Assembly: GCA_000442125.1 (NCBI GenBank)
Contig: KE546981.1
Coordinates: 620,001 to 684,000 of the forward strand
Origin: Opeltia flavorubescens
Taxonomy: Eukaryota; Ascomycota; Lecanoromycetes; Teloschistales; Teloschistaceae
Reading direction: 5' to 3'
DNA length: 64,000 nucleotides
Every line of letters starts with the position of its first letter. Within the stretch, counting starts at the first letter, position 1. The position numbers and the translations under genes are program-made. A model generated the notes under the pieces. That model was not told the origin of the DNA. It saw only the letters and a program-made list of their open reading frames with translations, and did no database searches. Below, piece by piece: positions 1 through 13,827 of the stretch.

Positions 1-3000
1 AAAGTTTTAATCTAAATATTATATATATTTCCTCTTATAATTCCACCTTAATAATATATAATAAATTATTATTTCTATTTAAAGCGATTAAATCCGCTAT
101 TAATATTAAGAATAGAAGTATTTAGTAAAATTAATCGGCTGGTATATAAATAATTAAAAGTATATATCTTTTATTAATATATAAGTATAGTTTAAATATT
201 TAAATATTCTATTTATATAATATTAATAGTTAGGTAGACTAAAGTTAATAAATATTTTAAAGCGGATCGGAAAAATAAAGCTAATATTCTAAACTTTATA
301 AATATCTATTATAATCTAGTTTAGATAATAATAAACTACTATTTAGCGTCGTTATTTACCTATATATTTTCTTTTATAGATAAAGAAATTGATTTAATAG
401 AGACTACCCGGTTTTTTAAAAGAGCGAATTTTTAATTTTAAAGTATATTATCGTAAGTAACCCGATATTATTTCTAGTATCTAATTATTACTATAAATAT
501 CTTTATAAATTTTACGGCGAGGATAAAGTTTATAATAGACTAAAGAGCTAATTTTAAATATTAATATAAATATAAATTTAGTTATTAGAGAGTTTTAAAG
601 TATTTTAATATAATAGCCTAGTCTAAAAAATTTAAGCTTAATATTATAAAACTGGTTAAAAAAACTAAAAAGGCTAGTCGGTAGAAGTTAGATACGGATA
701 ATATTCTAGATCCTGATTATAATATAAATTAGATATAGGTTAGGGATATAGATAATAACGATAATAATAATAATAATACTAATATTACTATTATTAAAAA
801 GGTATTAGCGGCAAGGATAGATTCGTAATTTCTTTTTACTTAGGTAGTTACTATATTTAATTTTAAATAATATACTATTTAATTTATATTAACGATAAAA
901 GGATAATAATAATAATTTATAATATATATAGTATAGTATAATAAGTCCTGGTAGTTTCCTTTAAAGGCTAGTATATTACTTTATATCTAATTATATTTAT
1001 AATACCCTATTTACTTTATCTACGCTATTTAACTAAGTATTTCTTAATATATAAAGCTTCTTAAATTACGTTTTTATCTAATATCGAAAGATTTTCTATT
1101 TAAAGCCTATATACTAGAAAAATATTTCTTTTTACTTAGAAAATATTAGTTTAAGCGATAGTTAGAGGCCTATTAAATATAATATTTACTAATATTTTAC
1201 TAATATTATACTAATATTCTAGTAATATAAAGTTGGAAAAGTATATAATAAATATTCCTTTACGTCTTATCTTAGTATAATAAAATAGCTATAAGAATAA
1301 TAAATATATCTATAATTCCACCACAATTTACTTTAGGTAATACTCGTAGCTCGATAAAAAGAGCTTTTCTTAAAGGTATATATACTATATAATATACGCG
1401 TTATACACGCGATAGATCGCGTATAAATTCTTCGTGGCGTTTAGCGCAATTTTACTATATTATTAACATTAAGTAATTATATTAGTAGGGGCCTTTAAAA
1501 TAATTTTTATTTGGATTATTACGATTTTTTTATTTTTTATATTACTTTACTTTTTTTATATTACTTTTTTATATTATTTTACGGTTTTTAGTTTATTATT
1601 TTCTTTTAATATTATACCTTTTAGATATACGTTTTAAATAAACTTTATTAGTTAATATTATACTTTTATTAAATATTATTCGCTTTAGACCTTTTAATAC
1701 CGCGTATAATAAATATACGGGTATTAATAAATAAATATAGTAGTTTTTATTTAATATAATACTTACTCTATTAAACTAATTATAATATTATTTAAAGTTT
1801 CGCCGGTTTCCTTTTTTATTAGACTAGGTAAAGCTTTAAAATCCTCTCTATTATTTAAAAAGCTTCTGTATATAAAAATATACTAAATTATTAATTATTA
1901 CGCCTATTTTATTATATATATAGCTTATATTTATTTTAATCGAACCCTATTTTCTTTAAACTATTAAAGAAACTATATATTAGTATTTAGGATTCGAAAA
2001 TCCTATAGATTATATTATCTAATATTATAATAATATAGCTAAAAGTAATACTATAATTTTATTATTTTTTATATTAGCTAATAATAGGATCTAAATAGAC
2101 TAGTATTTAAAGTAAAATCGGAAATTATTTTAAAAGTTATATAAATACGCTATAATCGCCGCTATACCGAGATTTTATAAAAAAAAAAAGTTTAATTTTC
2201 TAAAGGTCGTTTATACCTATTATTTTATTTAAATAAAATTTTATCGATTTTAATAATAAATTATTCTAATTAGATATTAAAGGAATTAAAAGTAATAATA
2301 ATAAAATAAACTATATTTTATTATAGTTTAATTAGTTTAAAAAGATTTTTACTATTATTAATAATAATACTACTAAAAAAGTACTCCTATTTCGCAATAT
2401 ATAATTCCGGCCTAATATTTATATTATATTCTACTATATTAATATCGCTTTAGAATATATAATTTTTAATAATTATACTACCTTTACTAGTAAAGATAAA
2501 TATTAGTAAAAAGTATTTTTCTATTATTTTTATCTATAAAATTAAAAGTTTATAAAGCCTTTAAACTAATTATTTTAAAAATAAATAAATATAATATTAT
2601 TAAACTACTATTATAAAAGGAAAACCTATAATAATACTTATAATTTATTTTTATAAAATTATATATAAAAAAGGAATTTAGTTTAATAGCTTATTTAAAA
2701 TAAATCTATTAATAATATTTATCCCTTTTTATTAAACTACTCCTATTTTTTAAATAAAATTTAGAAAGTAATAAAAACGAGGCTAAAATTTTCATAATAA
2801 AGGATAAAATATATTAGGCGCTATTCATAATCGGGTATTCTAAGTTAAATTATATTTAAAACTACCTATATTAACTAATATAGTTAGAGCTAAAAATAAA
2901 AAATAAAACTTTTTTAAAAATATTATAAAATATATATAATAAAGATTATAATAAATTTAATATAATATTATCTCGGGCGCGTATCTAGTAGTATTTAAAA

Positions 3001-3700
3001 ATAAGCTTTTTTAATCTATATATTTAATTCTATCTTTTAAACTTTATCTATTATAAATTTTTTACTAATATACATTTTATTAAAGTCTTAAAATATTATA
3101 TAATATATAAAATAGGGGATTTTATTACTATTCGTTAAGCTTATAGTTATAATTAAAATTTAGATCTAGGTTAAATTAATAAAATATTTTTATATATATT
3201 TTCAAACGCCTAGCGGATATTATTTATATAAATTATAATAATAAAACCTAGTAATAATAAAAATTTAATTTTAAAAATACTCTATAAAACGCTTTTAAAG
3301 GAAGTTTTAATTATAAAATTACCTAATATTAGAGTACGAAAAAACTATATAATTAATATATATTAGAGAGGATAAGATAGACTAGAATATAATAGGTAGT
3401 TACTATTATTATATTACAACTATAATATATAGTTTATATAAGCGCTAGTTAGTAGATATAAAAAAACTTTTTTACTATATTATAAACCCGTTAAATTTCT
3501 TATAATTTATTTTTATCGCTATATTAAAGAAAAATTATTTATATTATTCGCTAAAAATTTATAATTTATTCTATTCCTTTAAGTTTTTAATAGTTTATTT
3601 TATTTCTTTAAGCTTTTATATAATATAAAAAAAGATATTTAAGTTAATAATATTTTTATAGTTTTATAATCTTATAGTTTTTTGTAATAGATTTTAAATA
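1..3700 (+). other. Unclassified, heavily RIP-mutated repeat relic X1
   Basis: No intact gene. CpA and TpG are nearly absent and stops fill all frames. Between about 1.85 and 3.6 kb the plus strand reads as long stretches in which most stops are TAA or TAG, as expected when CAA, CAG or TGG codons suffer RIP; this suggests a dead protein-coding element. I could not assign a transposase or polymerase family. A segment at 3303-3440 has a similar counterpart on the same strand at 57110-57280, so this is a dispersed repeat. Around 640-830 there is a GA-rich, then AAT-rich stretch that would read as acidic or asparagine-rich residues. A perfect 7-bp inverted repeat, ACGCGAT-AG-ATCGCGT, lies at 1407-1422. 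The left border is cut by the window. Confidence 0.45.
3303..3440 (+). repeat. Dispersed repeat segment shared with 57110-57280
   Basis: Seen by eye: both places carry a similar run of blocks in the same order, including AATATTAGAGTA, ATATAATTAATATATATTA and ATTATATTA(C/T)AACTATAATAT. In both, the blocks read in one plus-strand frame with short gaps. This points to two copies of the same old element (X). I do not recognise the encoded motif. Confidence 0.4.
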
Positions 3701-4761
3701 AAATAAATTATCGCTTTTTATAAGGAAGCCGCAACTGCTTTATTAATTTTCTACTACTATCTATTATCCATTATCTATTATCCTTTATTTTAATCGATTT
3801 TTATATTTATATATTTATTTATCTATCTATAATAATTATTACAACCATCTATCTAATCAAAGTAATTAAAATAGCAGCTAGTTTTAACGCTCGAAAGGGC
3901 TTTAAGCTAATAGCTATTATAATAGGAAGTATAAATTAATCTAGCAGTCTATTATAATATAATATATAGTTAAATAATAAAAGTTTATAATAAAAGTTAA
4001 TAATTTCGACTTTAGTTTTATAAACTTCGTTAATATATCTATAGTATATATTTAATTAAACCGCTTTTAATTATTTTATATATAAAAATAATATAATAGC
4101 TATTTTTAAACTATTATAGTAATATTAAAAATATTATACTATCGAATTCCCCTTTAATATTAAAGCTATAATTTATATTTAAATATTCTATTCCTCCGGT
4201 ATTAAAGCTATTACCTAAAAAATCGGAAAGAAAGAATTACGTTGTAATATATAGATAATCTCCTTTTTCGGTTAGTCTATATATAAATTTATATAGTAGC
4301 TATTTATAATCTAGAATATATACTATTAACTTTATATATTTACTCTATATTATTAAATCTTTTAAAACGCTTTTCTATACTTTAAAACCGAGTTATAATA
4401 TAAAATATATTAAAAAAAAAGCACGCGTATTAATATATTAGCGTATTTATAGGCGCGTATTTAATCCGCGTTAAAATAGTATTTTAATATATTAATTAGC
4501 GATTTTTTTTCTATTAATACGTAAATATTAAACTTCCTTATACGGTTTATTTATAAAAAAGTATTAATATTTATATATTCGAGTATATATAAACGCGATT
4601 TTTTAATTATATTATAGATTTATTTATACGCTAGCTAGTAAATATTTACTTTTAGTTAATATATTAGTAGCTAGGAGTAATAAGCGAGGTAAGCTTTAGC
4701 GTTCTCTAAAATAAGATATTAAAAATTTCTAAATCCTATTAAACCAGGTTAAAAAACGAGG

Positions 4762-4781
4762 TTTTTTTTTTTTTTTTTTTT
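4762..4781. repeat. Poly(T) run, 20 bases
   Basis: An uninterrupted run of 20 T. On the reverse strand it is a poly(A) run and could mark the 3' end of a LINE, a SINE or a processed copy. No target duplication was found around it, so this is only a possibility. Confidence 0.6.
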
Positions 4782-4890
4782 ACAAAATAGGTTCCCTTTT
4801 TTAATAGTTTTTCTAAATACGTTAACTGGTTTATAATATATTATATCCACTTTATAATAGCTTCTAGCGACCTATAACGATCTAGAGCTA

Positions 4891-5047
4891 TTTATACCTT
4901 CCTATATTTTTATTTATACCTTCTTATACCTTTTTATACCTTTTTATACCTTTATTTATACTTTTATTTATACCTTTTTATATTTTTATCTATACCTTTC
5001 TATACTTTTCTATCTTACTCTCTAAAGCTTTTTATACCTCTACCCTT
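4891..5047. repeat. Pyrimidine-rich tract with TTTTTATACC decamer repeats
   Basis: Repeats of TTTTTATACC and close variants, in exact 10-bp register at 4921-4950 and looser around it. On the reverse strand it would read as a long lysine-, arginine- and isoleucine-rich segment of coiled-coil type. Whether it was ever coding is unclear. Confidence 0.5.
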
Positions 5048-5579
5048 GCTTTTAAAAATTCCTTTTTAACTACTAGAGCTCTTTTATTATAGTTAGTTAC
5101 TATTTTTATAGATATAATCTGAATATTTTATAGATCGGTGGAAAAGTAGATATATTACCTATTATAACGTAAACTTTAACTAATATTTAGTTTATTTACC
5201 CAAAAATATCAAAAAAAAGGGATATTTTAAAATAAGTATCTATAATTATATATATTAGATTTTACGGTATATATAAACTAAGATAGACTTTCTAAAATAA
5301 TATCGCGAGTTTTTATATATTAGTAGTACTAATAATAAGGTTTTTCTTTAAATTATTATAGTATTTTCGGCTTTATAATAGTATTTAAAGTATATTTAAT
5401 TCTTTTTTAATATAAATAACTAACTATTTATAAATTTAAATCTAGTATTCTTTTAATATATATATATATAATAGCTATTTAAACTATAAGATAATATTTA
5501 TATTAAAATATATTATAAAGTATTTAAAATATAAAAGCCCTATAAAAGAACTTTAATATTATTTATTCTATAAGAATAT

Positions 5580-5870
5580 AATATTAAACAGCCTATAGTA
5601 AAGCTTTATACAATAATAATATCTTTAATTAAAGCTTTATACAGTAATAAAAACCTTTTAATAGAATCTATATAAAAATAATATTTAATAGTAGAGTTTT
5701 ACGCGGCTTTAGATATCTAATAGCTAGGCCCTATATAATAATTATTCCTAATAGTTTATACGGCCTTTAATATTTAATAGTAATACTTTATATAATATCG
5801 AACGCTCTATAATAGAGTTTATATAATTTAAAATACTTAATAGCGGAGCTTTAAACGGTACTAAAATATA
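5580..5870 (+). repeat. Degenerate minisatellite, unit about 60 bp
   Basis: Words such as AGCTTTATAC, AGTTTATACGGCC, GAGTTTTACGCGG and GAGCTTTAAACGG recur at about 60-bp steps (near 5632, 5694, 5754 and 5814), followed by TAATAG words. Sixty bases keeps frame, so it could be a decayed 20-residue protein repeat. The reading contains residues like LY-GL-YLI-A at repeat spacing. No family recognised. Confidence 0.45.
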
Positions 5871-6460
5871 TAAAAATAATAATATAGATTAAAAGTCTTT
5901 AGGAATAGATTAATATATAATAGTATAAAATAAAAAGCGGTAGATATATTTATATATTAAAATATTAATATTAATTCTAAAATTAGAATTATTTTTTCGA
6001 ATACCTATATAAATATAATATTAAGCTATAATTATAATATACCTATAGAAATATTTAAAAAAAGGTTGAAAAATAATTAAGCTAGAGTTTTAACGGAATT
6101 TATTATTAAAATTTATAGAAAATTAAATATATTATTAAGGTAAAATTATAGTAAAGTTAATAAAAAATTAAGCGACCTATAATATTAAAGGACCGTTTTT
6201 ACCCGTGTCTTTTAATATACTTTTAATACTATATTTAAAACGATTATAAATTATAATAAAACTACTAATAGTATTTTATAATAGTAATAAAAAATATTGA
6301 TTTAATAGCTTATATAGAATAGATTCTTTTATACTTTTAGTTATCGCTAACTAGTTTTGGATAAGAAGTCTATAAAAGTTTTATTAGAAATAATATCGTC
6401 TGGCGCTAACTTTAAAGGAGGTTATAGCTTTTTTATAATTCTAGGGATTTCTATTATAGT

Positions 6461-7045
6461 TGTTGCCGCCATACCGTATAGGCAAAAGACTGATAGGGCA
6501 GGTAGGGCTGAATAGCTACCGTAGCTCGAAGGAGGCCTTTTAAGTATATTTATCTAGTTAGATTTAGCGCCTCTTAGCGCCTATATTTATTTAGTTATTG
6601 ATTCTATAGATAAATAGTTTCTAATTTTTAATATAATACTATTATTTTATATTTTTTACTAGTATTGAGCCACCGTTCCATTGAGATTTTGCTGCTGGCA
6701 GCTGGTAGCTGGCAGCTGGTAGGGCTGGCAACTGGTAGGGCTGTCAGCCAGCGCAGTACGGCTAAAACTTCTACGCGCTGTAACGCCACCAGTTTTAATC
6801 CGATTTTCAAAATTTTTGCAGCATTAAAATACGCTTGTAAAGCGCTTTAATTTAAGCTACTATATATACTACTATACACGAAAATAACGAAGTTATCCAA
6901 CTATAAAAAAACCAGCTGTTTTAGTAGTTAAAGGTACTAATCGGATTTATAACTGTAGTTATTCAATACCAACCGATAAAGTTTATATTTATTTCGGGTC
7001 GGGAAGCCGATAAAGGACGTTTTCCAATATATATATAATATAATA
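6461..7045 (+). repeat. 5' LTR of E1, split by Helitron 1
   Basis: Matches the 3' LTR at 13828-14032 and the E2 LTRs. It starts TGTTGCCGCC and is less mutated than its partner at the left end. Helitron 1 (6659-7038) lies 198 bp in. Removing it leaves an LTR of about 205 bp with the same spacing as the other copy, which makes the insertion point precise. It contains the 10-mer GGTAGGGCTG, also found in the Helitron minisatellite. Confidence 0.85.
6659..7038 (-). mobile_element. Helitron 1, non-autonomous, subfamily A (380 bp)
   Basis: On the reverse strand it runs from T(TA)5TTGGAAAACGTCC to CTAG, followed by T. The GC-rich minisatellite of CAGCTGG-type units is near the 3' end (about 6690-6760). 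It sits in the 5' LTR of E1. The 3' LTR of E1 at 13828-14032 gives an empty site of identical spacing, so insertion was exactly between A and T without duplication, as Helitrons do. It keeps many CpA and TpG sites, unlike its surroundings. It codes for nothing: the open stretches at 6628-6850 on both strands are the minisatellite. It needs a Rep-helicase supplied from elsewhere. Confidence 0.82.
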
Positions 7046-10000
7046 AATAGTAGTAATTAAAAGTAACCCGTATAAAATATAATACTATTAGTTTCCGTAT
7101 ATATATACTATTAATTATTATATAATACTAGATTTTTTAAATAAACTTAGTACTCTTTTATTAACTAGACTACCGCTTTTATATTAATACTCGGTTAATA
7201 GAGTTAATTAAAATATATTTTAACTTTTAGTCCTTTTAATAAAGTTTTAGATATTTTTTATAATAATTTAAAGAATTTAACCGATTTTATTATTATACTA
7301 GCTTTTATTATAGCTATTTTCTATATTAAAAAGTTTTAAAAATATATTAAACGGTTTTTAAAATAAAATCGAGCCTTTATAATAATCTTTAGAATCTATA
7401 CTAATTATATTTATAAAAGAAGTTTAAATCTATACCGTTTTTTAATATAGGAATTTTCTAGTAGTTAAATAATTTAAGCTAGTATAATAAAAGCTAGTAT
7501 AGTTTTTATTATTTTTTATTCTATAGATTAGGGCGAGTATTTACGGATCTTTATTAAAGTAATAAGCGATTTCTATAATAATATTATTATAGTTTTTAAA
7601 AATAAAAGCTTTTAAATTTATATTTAAAAACTAGCTATAAATTTTATCTAGAATAATTTAAACTTTTATTTTTATTTTTCGGACTCGCTAAAAAATTTAT
7701 AATAGATCGATAAATTTATAAATATTACTAAATTTACTAATATATTTAAATAGTAAAACTATATTTCTAGTATTAAATCTAGCCTACCTTATTTAATAAA
7801 ATCGGAAGGGAGTATTATACTACCGCTAGATATAGTAGGAATTCTACTATAATAATAATAGGGTAGATTTATAAATAACGGTAATCCGTTATAATAATAG
7901 TAAACTTTTTTAGATAAATAATTATTTATAGACGCCTATTTAGTTTAATTATTAGAATTTTTTATATAAAACTTTTAAAATTAAATAATTATTATACTAG
8001 TAAATTTAATAATTATACTAGTTATTATTAAATTATAATAGAAGGCTTATAATATTAGTTTATTCTAATTAAATAGTAATAAATAGCTTATAGAATTTAT
8101 AAAATTATATAATATCTATTATAATATATATACTTTTATATAATATATAAAAATTAAATATAAAACGATAAATTCATTATTAATATATTATAATTTAGAT
8201 TTTTATTTATAAAGTAAAGTAGTTATATAATTTATTATTATAATTAGTAAACCTATCTATAAATTATTATAATTAAGCGAAGGTATTAAATTATAGTATA
8301 TATTTTTTAAAAACTATTTTAGCGAGCTACCGTCTATTATATTAGTATAGCTAGAATAGATATACTATACTATTAATAATATACGGGTTTTAAAAGACTT
8401 TTTAAAATATTTTAATAATATTATTATTAAAATAAAAAATATAAAAATAATATTTATTAAAAGTATTTAAGTAATAATTAGTATTAAATATTTTAACGCT
8501 CGACTATAAATATTAATTTTAAATAAAATTTTAATAATTATTATTAAAACCTTCTATAAGTTTTTTTAGAATAAAAAAAATAATTAATTTAATATTTATA
8601 GTAGTAATAAAAACCGTAAGACTTTAAAATTAAACTCTCCTTAAAAAAATAAAGGTAAATAATATAAAAAAGTAATAGTATACTAGGCGCTATAAAATAA
8701 TTCTTTTTATATATCTAGATATTTATTTATATACCTAAACTATATATAAAAAAACTAACTAAATATATTTCCTATTATATATTAATACCGGAAGTTTTTT
8801 ATAGCTCCGTAAGCTCTATTAATTAAAAGCGAGCCTAGTATATAAAATAATTAGCGTATTATTTAAGATAATTATTAATAGTTTCCGTTTAAAATTATAA
8901 CTCCGCTATAATAGAATTGAGCCGGAAGTTAATAAAACTATAGCTATTAATAGTATAATAATAGTTGGAATTTATAGAAAAGCCGCTAGCCGAATAATTA
9001 ATAAGTTTATTTTTAATAAAAAGTTTTTAGTAAATAGGTTTTAAGCGATAAAATAAAATAGTATTAAAGTTATAAAAACGGCTTTTACTAATTAACGGAT
9101 TTTATTAAAGTTAAATATATAATAAATAAAGAATTTAATAAAATTTTATATACTATTATTAAAAATCCGAATTTATATAATAATATAATAGAATTCTACT
9201 TTACTATAATAAAGCGTATAGAATTTAAACTAGTTAAAATATATTAATACGATAAATATAATAAAATTTTTAAATTAAATAATATTTTATATTAGTATTT
9301 ACGCTTCGATTATAATAAAAATCTATTTTTAATTATAATTACTATAGTTAAACTAATTATTAAGCTAAATATTCTACTAGTATTAGTATAAATTTATTTA
9401 AAACTAGTTAATTTATTTAAAAATATACCGGAGATTATTAAACTAAAGGTTATTAAATATCTGCTGCTATAAATACCCTAGTTAATTCGTTTAACCGCGA
9501 AGAATACACTAATAATAGGCTTTACCTTTTAAAAATACTATTATATAACTGTAGATATTCGTTTATAATTAAACGCTAAAAATTATAGCTTTTATTAGAA
9601 TATAGGCTATATAATAAGCCTAATTAACCGAAAATTTCTACTAAAATAACTGCTGTATACTACGATTTAAAAGATACTAGCTTTTATAATTATTAAAGAT
9701 ATTAATAAAAAACGATATAATATTATTAAATTTATAATTATTAAAATCTTTATATTTAATAAAAGAGCTATAAAGCTTATTATTATTACGCGTGAATTCT
9801 ATTTAGTAGATAATTTAAACGCTAATATATTTATTAATATTAATATTATAAAATCTAAAAATATCGATATATATTTATTTATAAATATAGAAATTATTAG
9901 CTCCTATAATAATATAGTAGTACTAATCGCTATTAGTATTAAAGATACTAGAATAAACGCTATTATCTATAATATTTAATATATTATAGTATTATTATAT

Positions 10001-13000
10001 ACTAGTAAAACTATTAAAATCGCTAATTTATATTAAAAACTTCTAAACCTTCTATAAAACTTTAACTTTATTTATAAACTAAAAACTTTAAATTCTCTCG
10101 CTAATTATATATATATCGTGGATTATATATTTAAATAAATTTATATTTAGAATAATTTACTTTTTTCTATTTAATTAGCTATAAAAATTTAATTAAATAC
10201 TATTTATAAATATAAAGCTAATAAATACTATTAAATTAGTTTATAAAAAATATAAATTAACTATTAAAGCGTTAAAGCGAAAGCTTAAATAGTTTTTAAA
10301 TAACTTTAAATACTATATAATAGCCGTTATAATAGCTACTATAGCTTTAAATACCGCCGTAATACTATTTATTAATTCTAATTATTAAATAAAAATAATA
10401 TATTTTATAAAAATAATAATTTTTAGAATATAAGCGGAATAAACTACTCTAGCTATCTTAATTAAATACTACCCGCGTCTATAATAAAATACTAGTAATA
10501 TAATTAATATACTGGAGTTAGTATATATAAATATTTTATTAATAGAAAATTAAAAATAAATTTATAAGTCTAAATAAACTTATATATATTCTATTAATAT
10601 CTATAATAAAAAGGTTATTAATAAAGCCTTTAATAAGTTTTATAAATAAAATCGAATAAAATAAATTATTATAGCTACCCTATTTTTATTTTTTTATTTT
10701 ATAGTTTAAAAAAAAACTAATTAGAATTTTAAAAGTTATATTATTATCGATATTCGGGTATTTAATAAAATTATAATATTAAATATCTACCTAGTTTTAC
10801 TATAAACGGAAATTTTAATATAAATTTATAGTATTAAAATCCTTTTTATAATTAATTTTATAAGCTTTTTCTATTAATAATAGATTAATTAATAGTACTA
10901 CTACCGCTTAATAATAGTTTTATATTAAAGGTAAAAAACGTTTAAAGTACTAGTAATAGGTTATTATAATTTACTAGCTTATATATAACGGATAATAAAT
11001 AGAATTTTATATTTATTTCGCTTCTTTTATAAAGCTTATATTAATAATATTATAGTATTTTTCTTTTTAATAAAAAAATATATAAAGTATTTTAACCAGA
11101 TTTTTAGTATATTTAATACTATAAATTTATATTTATTACTTATAAAATCGTTTATAAACTATATATTTATATATTTATTAGGCTAGAAGATTAATATTTT
11201 TAGGCTTATTATAATAAAAGATAAGCTAAAAGTAATTTTAAAGCTTTTATTTTTATATATACTCTAATAGCTAAAAAAATATTTAAACTTAATAAATTAC
11301 CTTCGGTAGTATATTAATAATTATATAATTATTATAAAACTATTTTAAAAATATAAAATTTATATAAACCGCGATATTATTATTAAGGATAATATTTATA
11401 AAAAAACTATTATCTAGAGTTTACTAATAGTATTTATATTTAAAAAGTTTAACGTATTTTACTATTTATAGAAGCTTTTTTTATTATTATTAATTTTAAT
11501 CTATTTTAATAAAAGTTTAATACTATATATAGATCTAAATACTAGTAAAAAATTCGGTTTTATAGTCTATATTTATTATAATATAGATAAAGTTATTTAT
11601 AAAATAAGCGAAGAATTTAAATAAAAATTTAAACGATTAATTCTATTTTTTAACTATTTATTATTAGACGCTAAAATATACTATTAATTTATAAAATTAA
11701 AGATTATAAATATCGTTTAAATAATTAAAAAAATCCGCTGGTTATTAAAGTAGTTAAATATATTACTATTATTTATATAGATTATTCCGCTATAATTAAT
11801 ATTTTATACTATATTAGTTTAAATATAGTATTTATAAAAAAATTTAACTTTTATTTAATATAAACTTCTAAATATTTTTAATATTTTAAATTTAATATTT
11901 ATTATAAGTTTAAAGTTATAAATTTAGTTTTAAATATATTATTAAAGTTTATTAATTATAAATACTATTTAGAAATAGATAAATCGCTAGATATAAATAC
12001 TTTTATAGTATATTACTTCCTAGTAAATCTAGTAGAAATATTAACCGAATTCCGCTAATAATTAATCGATAGATATATAAAAAAAAACCGCTAGATTAAA
12101 ATTAAAAAATCTATTAAAGCTAATATAAAGTTAAATAATAATATTATTATACTATTATATTATATTATTAACGTATTATTTTATTTCGATAATAATAAAT
12201 AAAACCTTTATTTAATAATACCTATAGATATAGAAAAAAAAATATTCTAACTAGTATACAATAAAATAGGCTATTTTAATTATATATATATATATAAACG
12301 TTTAATAAAAGGCCTCTATATATATAATATATTAACGAAGCTATATAAATTTATTTATTATTACCCGTAGTATTAAGTTAATTAAATATTTTACTACCGT
12401 TTATATAGAATCTTATAATTAATACTTAATCTAGTAAAACCGTTTTATACGCTTACTATTAATTTTATCTTTATTTTTCCGAAATTATATAAAGGATACG
12501 ATTATTATATATTAGTAATAAATAAATTTATTAAAGTAATTATTTATATATTTAAGAAAATTATTTAAAATAGTAAATAATTAGTTAAATAGCTATTAAA
12601 TAAACTAGTAAAATTAAATTAAAATATACCGCGAATAATAATTTTAAATTATAATAAAAAATTTATAGGTTAACTAAAGCGCTAGATATTTAAAATATTA
12701 AAAGTAATTTTATAATATTCTATTATATATTACTTATAAACTAATAATATATTAAAATAGTCTAATTAAACTATTAAAATTACTATATATTATTATATCG
12801 CTATATTAAACGACTTTAAACTATAGTTTATTATTTTTTTATAAATATTAACGATATTTAATAATTCTATAAACTATAATTCTATATTTAAAATACTTAA
12901 TTAAATATTATTCGGATTTAAAATTTATAAAGTATTAAATTTTTTATATCTATTAAACTTTAAGTAAACTACCTAGCTAAAAGATATATTAAACTCTAAA

Positions 13001-13827
13001 GCTCCCGCCGACGCTTTTATAAAAGAACCAGCTACTTTTCTAGTTATAATATAGATAGCTTATTACTATAACCTAATTATTCTAGAAGTTAATAAGCCTA
13101 TAAATGTATTTATAGTATAAAATACTATAGTACTAGTAATTATAAAAAAGTACCGGTCTATATATATTAATATTAAAGATATTATTATTTTTATTATAAT
13201 AAAAATAAAAAAATATTATAATATATACTACTAACTAGTTTATTTTAAAATTAGTAATTTTATAAAAATATATTTATATCGAGGCTATAATATACTGGAA
13301 CTTATTTTTAAAAGGATTAAATAATAGCTAATAGGCCTTTTTAAAATTATTAAACGTATTAAATTATTAGTTTACTATTTAAAACTATTATTTATTATAA
13401 AAATCTATAATATAATATTAATAGTATATTTAAAGCCTACTATTAACCTTAATAATAATTTCTACTAGCGTTATTATATACTTAAACCTTTAGTTATTAT
13501 TAATAATAATAAAAAGTTTAAAATCGAATAAATCCTTTATAAACGCTATATTTATAAAAATAAAGGTTTTTTTATTTAATANTTTATTTATTAGGTTAAT
13601 TATAAATTTAAAAATAATTAGTAAATATTTAAATACTATTTAAATAATATTAAAATATTAATAAAAAAGTATAAATATTATTTTAGTTTAGAATCGGCTT
13701 TAAACTATAATAAGGCTATTAATAATATTAATACTAATATTAAATAGTAAAAATAAACTAAAAAGCCGTTTATTAATAAGGAAGAGCCTATTATTAAAAA
13801 CTAATGGTTTTATTTATTACCGGTATC

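Larger units (their letters stand above)
3701..6455. other. Unresolved relic region left of gypsy E1
   Basis: No intact gene. Because E1 (6461-14032) has a short target duplication, this sequence was once continuous with 14038 onward, where a reverse-strand copia fossil (C1) can be read. The left part of C1 may therefore lie here, but I could not recognise reverse transcriptase in it. Local structure: a 20-T run at 4762-4781, a pyrimidine-rich tract at 4891-5047 that reads on the reverse strand as lysine/arginine-rich residues, and a degenerate minisatellite of about 60 bp at 5580-5870. At 4420-4500 there is a CpG-rich patch with repeated GCGTATT words. At about 4000-4100 the plus strand faintly resembles the DNA-binding start of a pogo/Fot1 transposase, too weak to call. 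Confidence 0.35.

Noticed and set aside
4000-4130. A pogo/Fot1 transposase start
   Set aside because: A faint resemblance to the helix-turn-helix start on the plus strand, but no downstream DDE region and no terminal repeats were found.
6628-6850. Open frames on both strands (about 60 residues)
   Set aside because: They run through the GC-rich minisatellite of Helitron 1. Repeat units without stops create open frames on both strands at once.
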